A stretch of 64,000 nucleotides of DNA, taken from IMG/VR virus record IMGVR_UViG_3300024352_000023, positions 1 through 64,000 of that record; one strand, given 5' to 3'. Positions 15,986 through 24,789 of the stretch are shown here, piece after piece (positions within the stretch are counted from its first letter, which is position 1; the number at the start of each line of letters is the position of its first letter). The notes beneath the pieces are model-generated. The model saw nothing but the letters and a program-made list of their open reading frames with translations, was not told the origin of the DNA and searched no databases. The stretch is from a virus. The position numbers and the translations under genes were made by a program.

Positions 15986-16439
15986 TTTCAATCAGTCCTT
16001 GACGATGTAGGGATTCTAGAAGCTTTTCGGTCGGTTGATACAAGACAACAAGTTTGCCAAGGACGCCACGTTTTTTGACAAGTTTGCCGTTCTCGTCACG
16101 AACCTTGTCAAATTCACCGGAACGAATGAGGTACTCAGCAACGCAACGCAACCTTCTTTTGAGCGGCAACTCGGCTTGCGGAAACTTGCCGCAGATCGTA
16201 TCAGGTGCTAGATCCTGGAACGCAAGACGCAATCGATTGGCAAGGGTCATGCCAGAGTTGGCGTCTTCTTCTTCATAGTTTTTCAGGTTCTCCAGGTACC
16301 GCCTGAGGCATCCGTCGTCGAATGACCCCTCTGGTGGCATGAACATTTCGACTTGCCGGATGAGAGATTCCGGAAGGAGTTGCTCGTGATTCTCAATGGT
16401 TACGGAGGAGATATCAACTCCACGGAATCGATGGGCCAT
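15969..16439 (-). CDS. Hypothetical operon protein (156 aa)
   Basis: An alpha-helical protein with basic clusters (LPLKRRLRCVAEYLIRSGEFDKV) and a winged-helix-like tail (GKLVKKRGVLGKLVVLYQPTEK split by short turns). DNA binding is possible but not shown. Start and stop overlap neighbours, so it is part of the 15.0-16.9 kb operon. Confidence 0.5.
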   Translation of the reverse strand: MAHRFRGVDISSVTIENHEQLLPESLIRQVEMFMPPEGSFDDGCLRRYLENLKNYEEEDANSGMTLANRLRLAFQDLAPDTICGKFPQAELPLKRRLRCVAEYLIRSGEFDKVRDENGKLVKKRGVLGKLVVLYQPTEKLLESLHRQGLIENGKQA

Positions 16440-16873
16440 TATTCAAGAAAGCCCCTGTCTGTCTTGTACATCTTGGTTGCACTGTCGCCTTTACCTCTTA
16501 GATCTCCTGATTCCAGGTCCCTGTTCTTGGAGAAGGATTGCACCAGTTGGTTCCAAGGCACGCGAAGGACAGCTTTACGGTTGGGATCAGGAGAGACATT
16601 GACGAAATGGATGCCTTCTGTCCATCCTTTATTTGGATCACGCCGACCGATGGCAATCCAATTACGGATGGTCTGATCGGAGACTCCCAATCGTTTTCCG
16701 CATTCTTCTGTCGAGATGTACTCATCGGCATAAGCCTCTGGATTCAACACATCAATTTCACCGGTTGAATAACGGCTGTGCCACATGGAACTAAGGACGT
16801 TCTTGATTCCTTTTAGTTCAAACGCAATATCTTCCAGGCTTTTGCGCAGACCGTATTTCATAGCGGCAAACAT
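16439..16873 (-). CDS. Helix-turn-helix DNA-binding protein
   Basis: Residues ~52-75 form a clear helix-turn-helix (YISTEECGKRLGVSDQTIRN) followed by a wing-like segment ending in RVPWNQLVQSF. The type resembles MerR/excisionase-like or small-terminase-like DNA-binding domains. As first gene of a four-gene minus-strand operon it may be its regulator. The start could also be Met5 (16861). Confidence 0.65.
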   Translation of the reverse strand: MFAAMKYGLRKSLEDIAFELKGIKNVLSSMWHSRYSTGEIDVLNPEAYADEYISTEECGKRLGVSDQTIRNWIAIGRRDPNKGWTEGIHFVNVSPDPNRKAVLRVPWNQLVQSFSKNRDLESGDLRGKGDSATKMYKTDRGFLE

Positions 16874-16915
16874 TTTGGTTAGATGCTAGTGTATGGGCAA
16901 ATCTTTTGCACCACG

Positions 16916-17287
16916 ATGGAAGAACAAATTCCTTCCAGTACTCCTACTCAGTCGGCTGAAAAGCCTCAAATGCCGCCTGCACTTCAGGGAATTACTCCTG
17001 AGATGCTGGAAGCCATGAAGGCTCGTGCACGGGAAGAAGCCGTTCGGATGACGATTCTGCAGCAGCAAAAGCAAGTGGCTCCTCCAGAGGAAGTCCCCGT
17101 GGCACCACGTCCGTCGATTCCCGTATTTCAGCCGCCACAACCGCAAGTTGTTTATGTGCGCCGCAACCTAACCGTTGCCGAACTCATTGTTGTCTTTGCG
17201 ATTGCTTGCGGCCTAGTCACAGGTGTTCAGGCAGCCTGGAACTTTACGACTAACCACTTACCGCGCATTGAAATCAAGGCTCGTTAA
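16916..17287 (+). CDS. Single-pass membrane protein with Pro/Gln-rich N-terminus
   Basis: The start at 16916 gives MEEQIPSSTPTQS, a disordered Pro/Gln/Ser region with one short helix (EMLEAMKARAREEAVRM). One transmembrane helix follows near the C-terminus (LIVVFAIACGLVTGVQAAW). Orientation with a long cytoplasmic tail is likely. It lies just upstream of the tail-fibre genes. A holin-like role is possible but a single weak helix is poor evidence. Confidence 0.5.
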   Translation: MEEQIPSSTPTQSAEKPQMPPALQGITPEMLEAMKARAREEAVRMTILQQQKQVAPPEEVPVAPRPSIPVFQPPQPQVVYVRRNLTVAELIVVFAIACGLVTGVQAAWNFTTNHLPRIEIKAR

Positions 17288-17307
17288 GTGGGTAGACACA
17301 CTGCGAC

Positions 17308-17313
17308 TATAAT
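17308..17313 (+). promoter_or_regulatory. TATAAT -10 box before the tail-fibre gene
   Basis: A perfect TATAAT stands 30 bases before the GTG at 17344, with no consensus -35. This supports a transcript start for the fibre operon. Confidence 0.4.
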
Positions 17314-17343
17314 TCATTTTATGGGGTTTTTGTGATTTAATAG

Positions 17344-20037
17344 GTGGCCAACAGGCGTATATCCGAGCTACAAGAACTTGCCGGCATCCAGTTAGCGGAT
17401 GGAGATCTGCTGACAGTTGTGGATGTCGGTGAGGTCGACCCTGCGATTAAGAATAAGAAGCTAACAATATCTGGCACCAAGGCATACCTTAATATCTATT
17501 ACTTACCGCGCACTGGCGGCACTGTCAGTGGTTCGGTTCTTATTGAAGACAACCTGACGGTTCAAGACCAGGCCACGATCTCTGGTCTGAATGTTAGCAA
17601 TACAACAAATATCGGAACCCTTTACGTTTCTGGTACAACAAACGTTACCGGTACGTTCAGTGGTACGACCATTACCGGTACCAACGTCAACGCAACAAAC
17701 GTAACTGCAAACACATTAAGTACTAATAGTTTTTCTGTGACCACCCTGACGGGTGTATCCGGTACTTTTACAACGATTGTTTCTGGTGCCACCGTTACTG
17801 GTAATACAGGTAACTTTGGAAACCTGGCTGCGGTTTCTGGTGTATTCAGTAACTACCTAAGAGGTGGTACTGTTACCGGCGACTTTGGTGCCTTTGGTAC
17901 TGCAACCGGTATCACCGGTATTTATACGACGTTACTGTCCGGAGCCACGGTTACTGGTACGACAGCTAACTTCACGACGGGTAACTTCCAGGTCCTGAAC
18001 GCTGGATCTCACATCATCACTGGTAACTCGACCATCAGTGGTGATCTGATTGTTCGTGGTTCTGGTTTCTTTAGTTCTGGTGTACAAATCACTGGTACTG
18101 TCAGTGGTACCACCATCACTGGTACCAACGCACAGTTCACAAACGTCACTGGCGTTAATATCATCGGCACGACCCAAGTCTCTGGTGCGACTATCACTGG
18201 TGGCCTTGGTCAATTCGGAACACTAACTGGTAACTCTGCAGGGTTTACAACGGTTACTGGCACTACCGTCACAGGTAATACCGGTAATTTCACAACGCTA
18301 AATGCAATTACTGCATTCTTTACAACTGGCATTGTTCGAGAGAACATTACAGTCACTGGTACCGCTACGGTCAACAGCGATCTTTTAGTCCGTGGTTCAG
18401 GACTCTTTAGTTCTGGTATTAACGTCACGGGTCGTGTTAGTGGCATCACCATCACCGGTGCAGGTGGTGGTTTTACAACTCTTACGGGTACTACTGTTAC
18501 CGGCTCTGTTGCCAACTTTGTTAGTGGCGTTTTTACGACCCAGGTTTCTGGTCTAAATGTAACCGGTGAATACGGACGTTTCCTGAGCTTAGAAGGGAGC
18601 GTTATTACTGGCGGTACCGTCATTGGTACGACCACTGTTTCTGGTATTTCCATCCAGGGCAACAATGGTTTCTTTGGTACCGTCACCGGAAACACTGCTG
18701 GTTTCACAACTGTCACCGGAACAACCATTACCGGTACTACTGCCAACTTTGTTAGCGGCGTCTTTACAACCCAGGTTTCTGGTCAGACTGTTACTGGTGG
18801 AACAGCACGTTTCACAAGCGGTATCTTTGGCACCCTTGTTGCTGCTTCTCATACCGTCACTGGTGATCTTGTTGTCTCCGGCAACCTACGAGTCGAAGGC
18901 TCTGGTTACTTCAGCTCTGGTGTTCAAATAACTGGGACTTTAAGCGGCACCACGATTACAGGTACGACGCTTCAGGCAACCAATATCACTGGTGTATCAG
19001 GCGTCTTTACCTCTCAAATCTCTGGTGCCACTGTTACTGGAAACTTAGCTCAATTCACAGCACTAACTGGAGGGACGGCTGGATTCACCACGGTTACTGG
19101 AACAACAGTAACAGGTACAGCTGCCAATTTTGTTGGTGGTAACTTTACAACTAGCATCACAGGCACTACCGTCACCGGTACAACGGCTAACTTCGTAAGC
19201 GGTGTTTATACAACACAAATTTCTGGTGCCTTAATCACTGGCAATGCAGTACAAGCAACAGCAATAACCGGTGTCAATGGCGTATTTACAACCCAGGTTT
19301 CTGGTGCAGTTGTAACGGGTGACGCGGGTCGATTTAGTAGTATCACTGGAATCTCTGGTGTATTTACCAGCAACCTTTCCGGTACCACAATTACTGGTAA
19401 TACGGTTTTAGGAAGCAACATCACGGGGATCAGTGGTGTATTTACTACTTCGTTAAGTGGTACAACGATTACCGGAAACACCGGTCAGTTTGGGACATTA
19501 ACGGGGAATACCGCAGGATTTACTACTGTCACAGGAACAACGATTACCGGTACGACTGCAAACTTTGTCACTCTCTCCGGTTCTTCCATTACCGGACAGA
19601 CAGCAAACGTTACTCAAATCACTGGAGTTAGCGGAGTCTTCACGGCTCAGATCTCTGGTGCAACCATCACAGGCGATACGGTTCGAGCAACGACTGGTAT
19701 TTTTGTTACTAACTCTGGCGATACGTTTATTGCGGGTGGTGCAACATTTGTTACCGGCTCTGGTGATGTTCGCCCCAGGGGTTTATTCTCTTTCCCAACC
19801 ACAGTTGGTACTGCGGGATTCGTTCTGCAAACCAATGGAAATGGTACAACATCTTGGGTTGTTCAGAGTGGTGGTGGTGGAAGTGCAATCACTACCATCA
19901 TGCAAAGCAAGATTGTGATTGACGTAAACTTTGGTCTTACTGCTGGATATAATGGATTGAGTCAAGGACCAGTTGAAATTCAAACTGGCTTCACGGTAGA
20001 CGTTCCAAGTGGGTCACTTTGGAACATACTTGAGTAG
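17344..20037 (+). CDS. Tail fibre with long beta-repeat shaft (897 aa)
   Basis: A GTG start gives an N-terminal virion-binding head of ~60 residues (RISELQELAG, GDLLTVVDVGE). About 750 residues of imperfect repeats built on SGVFTTQVSGATVTGNT follow. A higher-order unit (R/EGSG.FSSG..ITG) recurs at about residues 234, 350 and 516, and the block NTAGFTTVTGTTITGTTANF recurs about four times. Such Thr/Gly/Val repeats form trimeric beta-structured shafts. The C-terminus (GTAGFVLQTNGNGTTSW) resembles the end of other phage fibres. It probably contributes to host adsorption. Confidence 0.85.
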   Translation: MANRRISELQELAGIQLADGDLLTVVDVGEVDPAIKNKKLTISGTKAYLNIYYLPRTGGTVSGSVLIEDNLTVQDQATISGLNVSNTTNIGTLYVSGTTNVTGTFSGTTITGTNVNATNVTANTLSTNSFSVTTLTGVSGTFTTIVSGATVTGNTGNFGNLAAVSGVFSNYLRGGTVTGDFGAFGTATGITGIYTTLLSGATVTGTTANFTTGNFQVLNAGSHIITGNSTISGDLIVRGSGFFSSGVQITGTVSGTTITGTNAQFTNVTGVNIIGTTQVSGATITGGLGQFGTLTGNSAGFTTVTGTTVTGNTGNFTTLNAITAFFTTGIVRENITVTGTATVNSDLLVRGSGLFSSGINVTGRVSGITITGAGGGFTTLTGTTVTGSVANFVSGVFTTQVSGLNVTGEYGRFLSLEGSVITGGTVIGTTTVSGISIQGNNGFFGTVTGNTAGFTTVTGTTITGTTANFVSGVFTTQVSGQTVTGGTARFTSGIFGTLVAASHTVTGDLVVSGNLRVEGSGYFSSGVQITGTLSGTTITGTTLQATNITGVSGVFTSQISGATVTGNLAQFTALTGGTAGFTTVTGTTVTGTAANFVGGNFTTSITGTTVTGTTANFVSGVYTTQISGALITGNAVQATAITGVNGVFTTQVSGAVVTGDAGRFSSITGISGVFTSNLSGTTITGNTVLGSNITGISGVFTTSLSGTTITGNTGQFGTLTGNTAGFTTVTGTTITGTTANFVTLSGSSITGQTANVTQITGVSGVFTAQISGATITGDTVRATTGIFVTNSGDTFIAGGATFVTGSGDVRPRGLFSFPTTVGTAGFVLQTNGNGTTSWVVQSGGGGSAITTIMQSKIVIDVNFGLTAGYNGLSQGPVEIQTGFTVDVPSGSLWNILE

Positions 20038-20078
20038 AATTAAAGTAAATTAAAACGTAAGAAGACCAGGAAAATCGA

Positions 20079-20855
20079 ATGGCTTACGGGACTTTAAAAG
20101 TTGATAATTTAACTTATACGTCAGGTGGCTCTGATGCTACAACTACCGTTAGCGGGCTGCTTGGCATTGCAGCAGGTAACTTCAATAATATTACGGCAAC
20201 TGGAACCATATCTGGAGCGACCATTACCGGTAATACAGCTCAATTCAATACAGTTACAGGTAACACAAGTCAATTCACGACGATTACAGCAGTTACCGGT
20301 ATTTTTACCACAACTCTTAGCGGTGCCACTGTTCTTGGTCCAACTCATACTGGATCTGTCGCTAATTTTAATAGTGCAAATTTTACAAGCACAGTAACGG
20401 GAACAACATTTAGCGGTACAACTATTAATGCAGTCAGCGCTAATTTTACGACCAGCATAACTGGAGTTACTGTTACAGGTATCACTGCTAACTTTAGTTC
20501 TGGCAACTTTACTACACAAGTTTCTGGTGCTACGACTCGTGATAGTAAAGGTGATGTCAGAAGCATTCCAGCAAACGCTCAGTCAACCAGTTATACCCTT
20601 GTTATTGGAGACGCCGGAAGGCATATTTCTACAACTGCAGGCGTTACAGTTCCAGCTTCTGTATTCTCTACTGGAGATGCAATAAGTATCTACAATAATT
20701 CCGCTTCAAGCATTACCATTACACAAGGTGCAAGCGTTACCCTAAGACAAGGGGGTACTGCAAATACAGGAAACAGAACACTTTTATTGAGAGGAGTTGC
20801 TACAATACTTTGCGTAGCATCTAATGAATTTGTAATCAACGGAAATATTTCTTAA
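20079..20855 (+). CDS. Second, shorter tail-fibre protein (258 aa)
   Basis: The N-terminus MAYGTLKVDNLTY is typical of cyanophage fibre proteins. Residues ~30-165 carry the same TVTGTT/SGATITG repeats as the 897-residue fibre, showing shared ancestry by recombination or duplication. The C-terminal ~80 residues (DAGRHISTTAGVTVPASVFS...) form a beta-rich tip. It lies between the long fibre and the glycine-rich adhesin gene, 8 bases before the latter. Confidence 0.8.
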   Translation: MAYGTLKVDNLTYTSGGSDATTTVSGLLGIAAGNFNNITATGTISGATITGNTAQFNTVTGNTSQFTTITAVTGIFTTTLSGATVLGPTHTGSVANFNSANFTSTVTGTTFSGTTINAVSANFTTSITGVTVTGITANFSSGNFTTQVSGATTRDSKGDVRSIPANAQSTSYTLVIGDAGRHISTTAGVTVPASVFSTGDAISIYNNSASSITITQGASVTLRQGGTANTGNRTLLLRGVATILCVASNEFVINGNIS

Positions 20856-20862
20856 GAAACAA

Positions 20863-21798
20863 ATGTCTATTCTTCAGCTATTTCTTGCAGGCACTCTTGG
20901 AAAAATATCGGGATCTGGGGGGAACTCAACCCTTACCCCTGGTGATGGTTATACATACCATGTCTATACATCACCTGGACCATTTACCGTTCTTTCTGGT
21001 CGAGGAGATGTAGAGCTATTATCCATTGGCGGCGGTGGCGGCGGCGGTGGACAAGATGGTCCTGCAGGAGGAGGCGGCGGAGGCGGCGGAGGAGCCGGAT
21101 ATTTAGTTGTACCAGTTTCTCCAAGCACATCTTTATCAGTCACTATTGGTGGTGGAGGTACTGGTGGTACTGGTTCTGCTGTAGGTACAGGAGGTGGGGC
21201 AGGGGGTACCAACGGTGGTGGTCCAGGAGGCAATGCCGGTCCAAGCGGGTCATCTGGCGGTGGCGGTGGCGGTGGCGGTTGGACAACTATTCAAAGTGGT
21301 GGCGATAATTGGGTAGTTGGTGGCGGTGGTGCTGGTGGCGGTGGATCTAACGAAGGACCTGCAAATGAAACAATTGCTAGAGGTGGTGGTTCTCCTGCTA
21401 ATAGTTATCGCCCCAATTCAAGCACTGGAGATGCGGGTTCTCCATATCCCGGAGATGGAGGTGGTTATGGAGGATGTGGTGGCGGTGTGAATAGTGTAAA
21501 TGCCTCGTCTGGTGGGGGCAGCGGCGGACAAAGTGGTTTTGGAGGTTCTAATTACTTTTATCCCGTTGTTGGGGGCAGTGGTGCAACTTATGCAGGAGGT
21601 GATGGGGCAATTCAGGGACAGAGTCCAGATCGGGCGGGTGGTTCAAGATGTCCTGGATTCTTCCCGACCAATCCTGGTTGGTCAGCTGTAATTCCAGCAA
21701 CAGCAGGAAACGGAGGCGATGGACAACCTGGTCCTTCTCCATCTGGATCAGGTGCGTCAGGTAATTCTGGAGTAGCAGTGATCCGTTACCCCGTTTAA
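20863..21798 (+). CDS. Glycine-rich receptor-binding adhesin (polyglycine-II type)
   Basis: About half of residues 50-290 are Gly, in runs (GGGGGGGG, GGGAGGGG) separated by variable loops (NEGPANETIARG, NSYRPNSSTGDAG). This pattern matches the polyglycine-II sandwich adhesins of T-even-like phages, whose variable loops bind receptors. The short N-terminus (MSILQLFLAGTLG) may attach to the fibre tip. Residues ending GVAVIRYPV are the common closing strand of this family. It probably decides host strain range. Confidence 0.8.
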   Translation: MSILQLFLAGTLGKISGSGGNSTLTPGDGYTYHVYTSPGPFTVLSGRGDVELLSIGGGGGGGGQDGPAGGGGGGGGGAGYLVVPVSPSTSLSVTIGGGGTGGTGSAVGTGGGAGGTNGGGPGGNAGPSGSSGGGGGGGGWTTIQSGGDNWVVGGGGAGGGGSNEGPANETIARGGGSPANSYRPNSSTGDAGSPYPGDGGGYGGCGGGVNSVNASSGGGSGGQSGFGGSNYFYPVVGGSGATYAGGDGAIQGQSPDRAGGSRCPGFFPTNPGWSAVIPATAGNGGDGQPGPSPSGSGASGNSGVAVIRYPV

Positions 21799-21843
21799 AT
21801 CTTAATTTATCTGCTATGATCTGCTTATCTTAAACCTTTAAGA

Positions 21844-22464
21844 ATGGCGTTTCAAAGCGTTTGGTATTACACAGATATACCCGAAAATATTGTAGAAATT
21901 TTAGAAAAAGATTTAATAAAGTCTTTTGAGTCGAAAATGGAAGATTCAAAACTGACTGGAGATATTTTAAATAAAGAGATAAGAAATTCTGAGAATACAT
22001 GGATACCTTCTCACCATTGGATAGGTGGTTTTATTTGGCACTATGTACAAAGAGCAAATAGAGAAAATTTTTTATATGATCTTCATTGCATAGACAACGA
22101 ATCTTTGCAATATACAAAATATAAAGAAGGACAATTTTACGGGTGGCATAATGATTCAGGCTTAGCAGGTTCATATAAACCTGTATCAGTAGGTAACCGA
22201 ACAGAAGGATTAGCGCAAGATTTTTTCAATCAAAACATCGAGTTAGTGCGTAAGTTATCTTTTTCTTTGCAATTATCTGATCCAGATTCTTATGAGGGGG
22301 GGAATGTGCAATTTCTTGATGAAAAAGGAAAATCTTATTTTGCACCGAGAAGAAAAGGTACTATTGTTCTTTTTGACTCAAGAACACAACATCGAGTTCT
22401 TAAAGTAAAAAAAGGAGTTAGAAAATCCTTGGTAGGTTGGGTGGTTGGCCCCCGCTGGAAATAA
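21844..22464 (+). CDS. 2OG-Fe(II) dioxygenase, PKHD type (206 aa)
   Basis: The double-stranded beta-helix iron ligands are visible as His102 and Asp104 (GWHND) and His183 (RTQHRV), with Arg193 in GVRKSLVGW for 2-oxoglutarate. FSLQLSDPDSYEGGNVQF is a typical core strand pair. Such enzymes hydroxylate proteins or other substrates using O2 and 2-oxoglutarate, and are frequent in cyanophages near tail-fibre genes. The gene and the next are notably AT-rich compared with the fibre genes, suggesting separate acquisition. Confidence 0.8.
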   Translation: MAFQSVWYYTDIPENIVEILEKDLIKSFESKMEDSKLTGDILNKEIRNSENTWIPSHHWIGGFIWHYVQRANRENFLYDLHCIDNESLQYTKYKEGQFYGWHNDSGLAGSYKPVSVGNRTEGLAQDFFNQNIELVRKLSFSLQLSDPDSYEGGNVQFLDEKGKSYFAPRRKGTIVLFDSRTQHRVLKVKKGVRKSLVGWVVGPRWK

Positions 22465-22470
22465 AACATC

Positions 22471-23178
22471 ATGGAAGAAAAGCTTGTTATCGACGCAGAA
22501 CGTCAAAACACAGGAACAACTTGGACTCGCAATTCTTTTTTTGAAGAAAATGGTTATTTAATATTAAAAGATCTTTGTGATCCTCAAACTATGGAAGAAA
22601 AACCTCCAAAAGACAGGGGACAATTAAATTACTGGGGGAAAAAATTAGATCAAGTAAATCATGTCCCAATTGAAGAACAAGTTAAAGGATCCTTGTCTCG
22701 TTACTGGTACCCCAAATATAGAAAAATACACACTGAAATTAAGAATAAATTAGAGCAAAAATTAGGAAGATCTTTATATGAAACGTATTACTACGATCGT
22801 TTTTATTTTCCGGGCCAGGACTTAAAAAAACACGTAGACCGAGACGCATGTGAGATTTCAGTAACAGTTCATATAAGTACAAATTTAAAAGGAAAAGAGA
22901 AAGAATGGCCAATCTTTGTTAAAACACCTGATATTTATATTGACGAATCAAAAAAAATAATTTCAAAAAAAGGAGAGGAAAAAGGCGTGATTTTAGCTCC
23001 AGGAGATGGCATGGTTTACAAAGGATGTGAAAGACCCCACTGGAGAACACCAATGCCAGGAAAGCGAAAGTGGTTTGAGTTATTTAAAAAAGACGACTTT
23101 TATTATCATCAAATATTTTTTCATTATGTACTGCAAGATGGATGCAGATCTCATTTTGCTTTTGACACATTAAGGTAA
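22471..23178 (+). CDS. Second 2OG-Fe(II) dioxygenase (235 aa)
   Basis: Ligands are seen as His121 and Asp123 (KKHVDRD) and His190 (CERPHWR), with GDGMVYKG before the last ligand, as in prolyl-hydroxylase-like folds. The N-terminus (FFEENGYLILKDL) is the usual lead-in. It is only six bases after the other dioxygenase gene yet has low similarity to it, so they are a tandem of two different enzymes. Modification of tail-fibre or host-surface proteins is a plausible but unproven role. Confidence 0.75.
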   Translation: MEEKLVIDAERQNTGTTWTRNSFFEENGYLILKDLCDPQTMEEKPPKDRGQLNYWGKKLDQVNHVPIEEQVKGSLSRYWYPKYRKIHTEIKNKLEQKLGRSLYETYYYDRFYFPGQDLKKHVDRDACEISVTVHISTNLKGKEKEWPIFVKTPDIYIDESKKIISKKGEEKGVILAPGDGMVYKGCERPHWRTPMPGKRKWFELFKKDDFYYHQIFFHYVLQDGCRSHFAFDTLR

Positions 23179-23195
23179 ACGTTAGGTCAATGTTT

Positions 23196-23201
23196 TATAA
23201 T
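23196..23201 (+). promoter_or_regulatory. TATAAT -10 box
   Basis: Perfect TATAAT with 20 bases to the ATG at 23222, matching the spacing seen at other plus-strand genes. Confidence 0.4.
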
Positions 23202-23221
23202 TAGACAAAGAAGCACTTTTT

Positions 23222-23620
23222 ATGGCTGATACTTTTTTTTGGCATATTATCAACCTCAAGAGAGAGATTGATACCGGTTTTGTTTCAAACGTTGTCTGGC
23301 AATTGAACGCAACACGACAACCCCTTGGAACAAATTTTGTTACTTCAACGCCTACAGGCGTGAGCGGAGAGGTTTTGGATAGTGTTACTTTCCAGGAAAA
23401 TAATGGTCCTGTTCTGTCCGCCTCGCAAGCAGGTTCCACGGATTTGCCAAAACCTAATCCAGATATTTTTGTTCCTTATGAAGATTTGACGGAGGCCTTA
23501 GTTGTTAATTGGATTACAGATTTTCTTGGAGAAGAAAATGTTTTAGAGTTAGAAAACGCTTTAAAAATTGATTTGGATAATCAAGAAAATCCAAAAACGG
23601 CAAATGGAACTCCCTGGTAA
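23222..23620 (+). CDS. Conserved-type phage protein of unknown function (132 aa)
   Basis: The protein opens with TFFWHIINLKREIDTG and continues with VVWQLNATRQPLG and YEDLTEALVVNWI. This pattern recurs in marine cyanophages as a small conserved protein (DUF7936-like from memory). It is compact and beta-rich with an acidic C-terminal helix. A structural role is inferred from neighbours. The last 17 bases overlap the endolysin start. Confidence 0.55.
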   Translation: MADTFFWHIINLKREIDTGFVSNVVWQLNATRQPLGTNFVTSTPTGVSGEVLDSVTFQENNGPVLSASQAGSTDLPKPNPDIFVPYEDLTEALVVNWITDFLGEENVLELENALKIDLDNQENPKTANGTPW

Positions 23621-24626
23621 TTATGAAATAAATTTAATTTATGCGGCAGAATATTTTAAAAAACTGCCGCATCAAATTAAAGCTTGGGAATGGCTTCAAA
23701 CAGCTGTTCCCAAGGATGTTATTGATGAATTTGCCAGGCGATACAGAGATGCTCCTAAACCAGCAGAACAATTTCCCAATACGTGGGAAGGTGTTCTTGC
23801 AGCAGCAAAGAAAGCCGGTGCAAAGTTCCCGGAATGCGTTGCTGCTCAGTGGTATTTAGAGAGTGCGCAAGGAAAACATCTTTCATGCACCCATAACTAC
23901 TTCGGTATCAAATCAAAAGATGGAGAAGGTTGTTACGTCTCAACTCAGGAAGTTTACGGTGTTCAGACAGTAACCATCAAAGATTGGTTTAAAGCTTTCG
24001 ATACGTTGTATGACTGCGTTGATTACCTGGTAACTCGTTGGTACAAGGACTACAAGGGATATAAAGGTGTTAATCGTGCTAGCAATCGTAATGAATGCGC
24101 ACGTTTGTTGAAAGAAGAAGGTTACGCTACTGATCCTTCGTATAGTACAAAATTAATCCAGATCATGGATCGCATGACTGGAACCCCTGGTAATACAGAT
24201 AAACCAAAATTCAATCCCTGGAGCCCATTCACTTATAAAGTCACACCTAACATTACGTATGGAGAGTTGACGCTCAACCAGGAAGCACGTCGATTCACCA
24301 AGCAATACCAATGTGACGTAGCACTAGAGCTCTGTCAGTTCCTTGAAAAAGCCCGTAGTGCGTTTGGTAACAAACCATTGATCATCACCAGTGCTTCTCG
24401 TCCGGAGCCCATCAACACACAAGTAGGTGGTGCCAAGAACAGCGAGCACACTTATAACGCACCATCCAAAGGAGCCGTTGACTTCTACATCGAAGGAGTC
24501 GACATCTATAAGGTGCAAGCCTGGTGCGACAAGAACTGGCCTTACTCAGTAGGATACGGTGCACCAAAAGGGTTTGTGCATCTTGGCATCAGGGAAGGAA
24601 GGCCTCGCGTACGCTGGGACTACTGA
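23604..24626 (+). CDS. Two-domain endolysin: glucosaminidase plus M15-type peptidase
   Basis: Residues ~45-195 match a glucosaminidase (FlgJ/GH73-like) domain: AAQWYLESAQGKH with the catalytic-Glu region, NYFGIK, then the FKAFDTLYDCVDYLVTRW helix. Residues ~220-340 match a DUF882/M15-like LD- or DD-peptidase: ITSASRPEPINTQVGG, KNSEHTY, GAVDFYI and GFVHLGI carry the His/Asp zinc set. It could cut both glycan and stem peptide. The ATG at 23604 is chosen over earlier non-ATG codons. Together with GH24, M23-like and SleB-like genes this phage has an unusually large wall-lysis set. Confidence 0.75.
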   Translation: MELPGNYEINLIYAAEYFKKLPHQIKAWEWLQTAVPKDVIDEFARRYRDAPKPAEQFPNTWEGVLAAAKKAGAKFPECVAAQWYLESAQGKHLSCTHNYFGIKSKDGEGCYVSTQEVYGVQTVTIKDWFKAFDTLYDCVDYLVTRWYKDYKGYKGVNRASNRNECARLLKEEGYATDPSYSTKLIQIMDRMTGTPGNTDKPKFNPWSPFTYKVTPNITYGELTLNQEARRFTKQYQCDVALELCQFLEKARSAFGNKPLIITSASRPEPINTQVGGAKNSEHTYNAPSKGAVDFYIEGVDIYKVQAWCDKNWPYSVGYGAPKGFVHLGIREGRPRVRWDY

Positions 24627-24627
24627 G

Positions 24628-24789
24628 ATGAAATGTAAGAAAGATCCGCGTATACGCGTCAATATGTGCTGGGAACTTGGTGACGAAAAAAAGTGCGTCA
24701 CTCTTGAGAAGAACAACGCACTTGCAACTCGTGATTGGGTGGAAAAGCAAGGTGGAACTGTGTTTTGGTTCCAGGCCCTGCCTGATTGA
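24628..24789 (+). CDS. Small hypothetical protein (53 aa)
   Basis: The ATG follows the endolysin stop by one base. The product has three Cys in KCKKDP, NMCWELGDEKKC and a compact beta-like tail (GTVFWFQAL). It converges with the minus-strand block whose first stop begins at the next base. Unknown function; perhaps a lysis accessory by position. Confidence 0.55.
   Translation: MKCKKDPRIRVNMCWELGDEKKCVTLEKNNALATRDWVEKQGGTVFWFQALPD

Noticed and set aside
16916-17287. Holin
   Set aside because: Only one transmembrane helix at the C-terminus after a long soluble tail; no lysis gene adjacent. Kept as membrane protein.
18210-18746. Minus-strand Val/Pro-rich frame
   Set aside because: A mirror of the Thr/Gly repeats in the tail-fibre gene; low complexity and no start signals.
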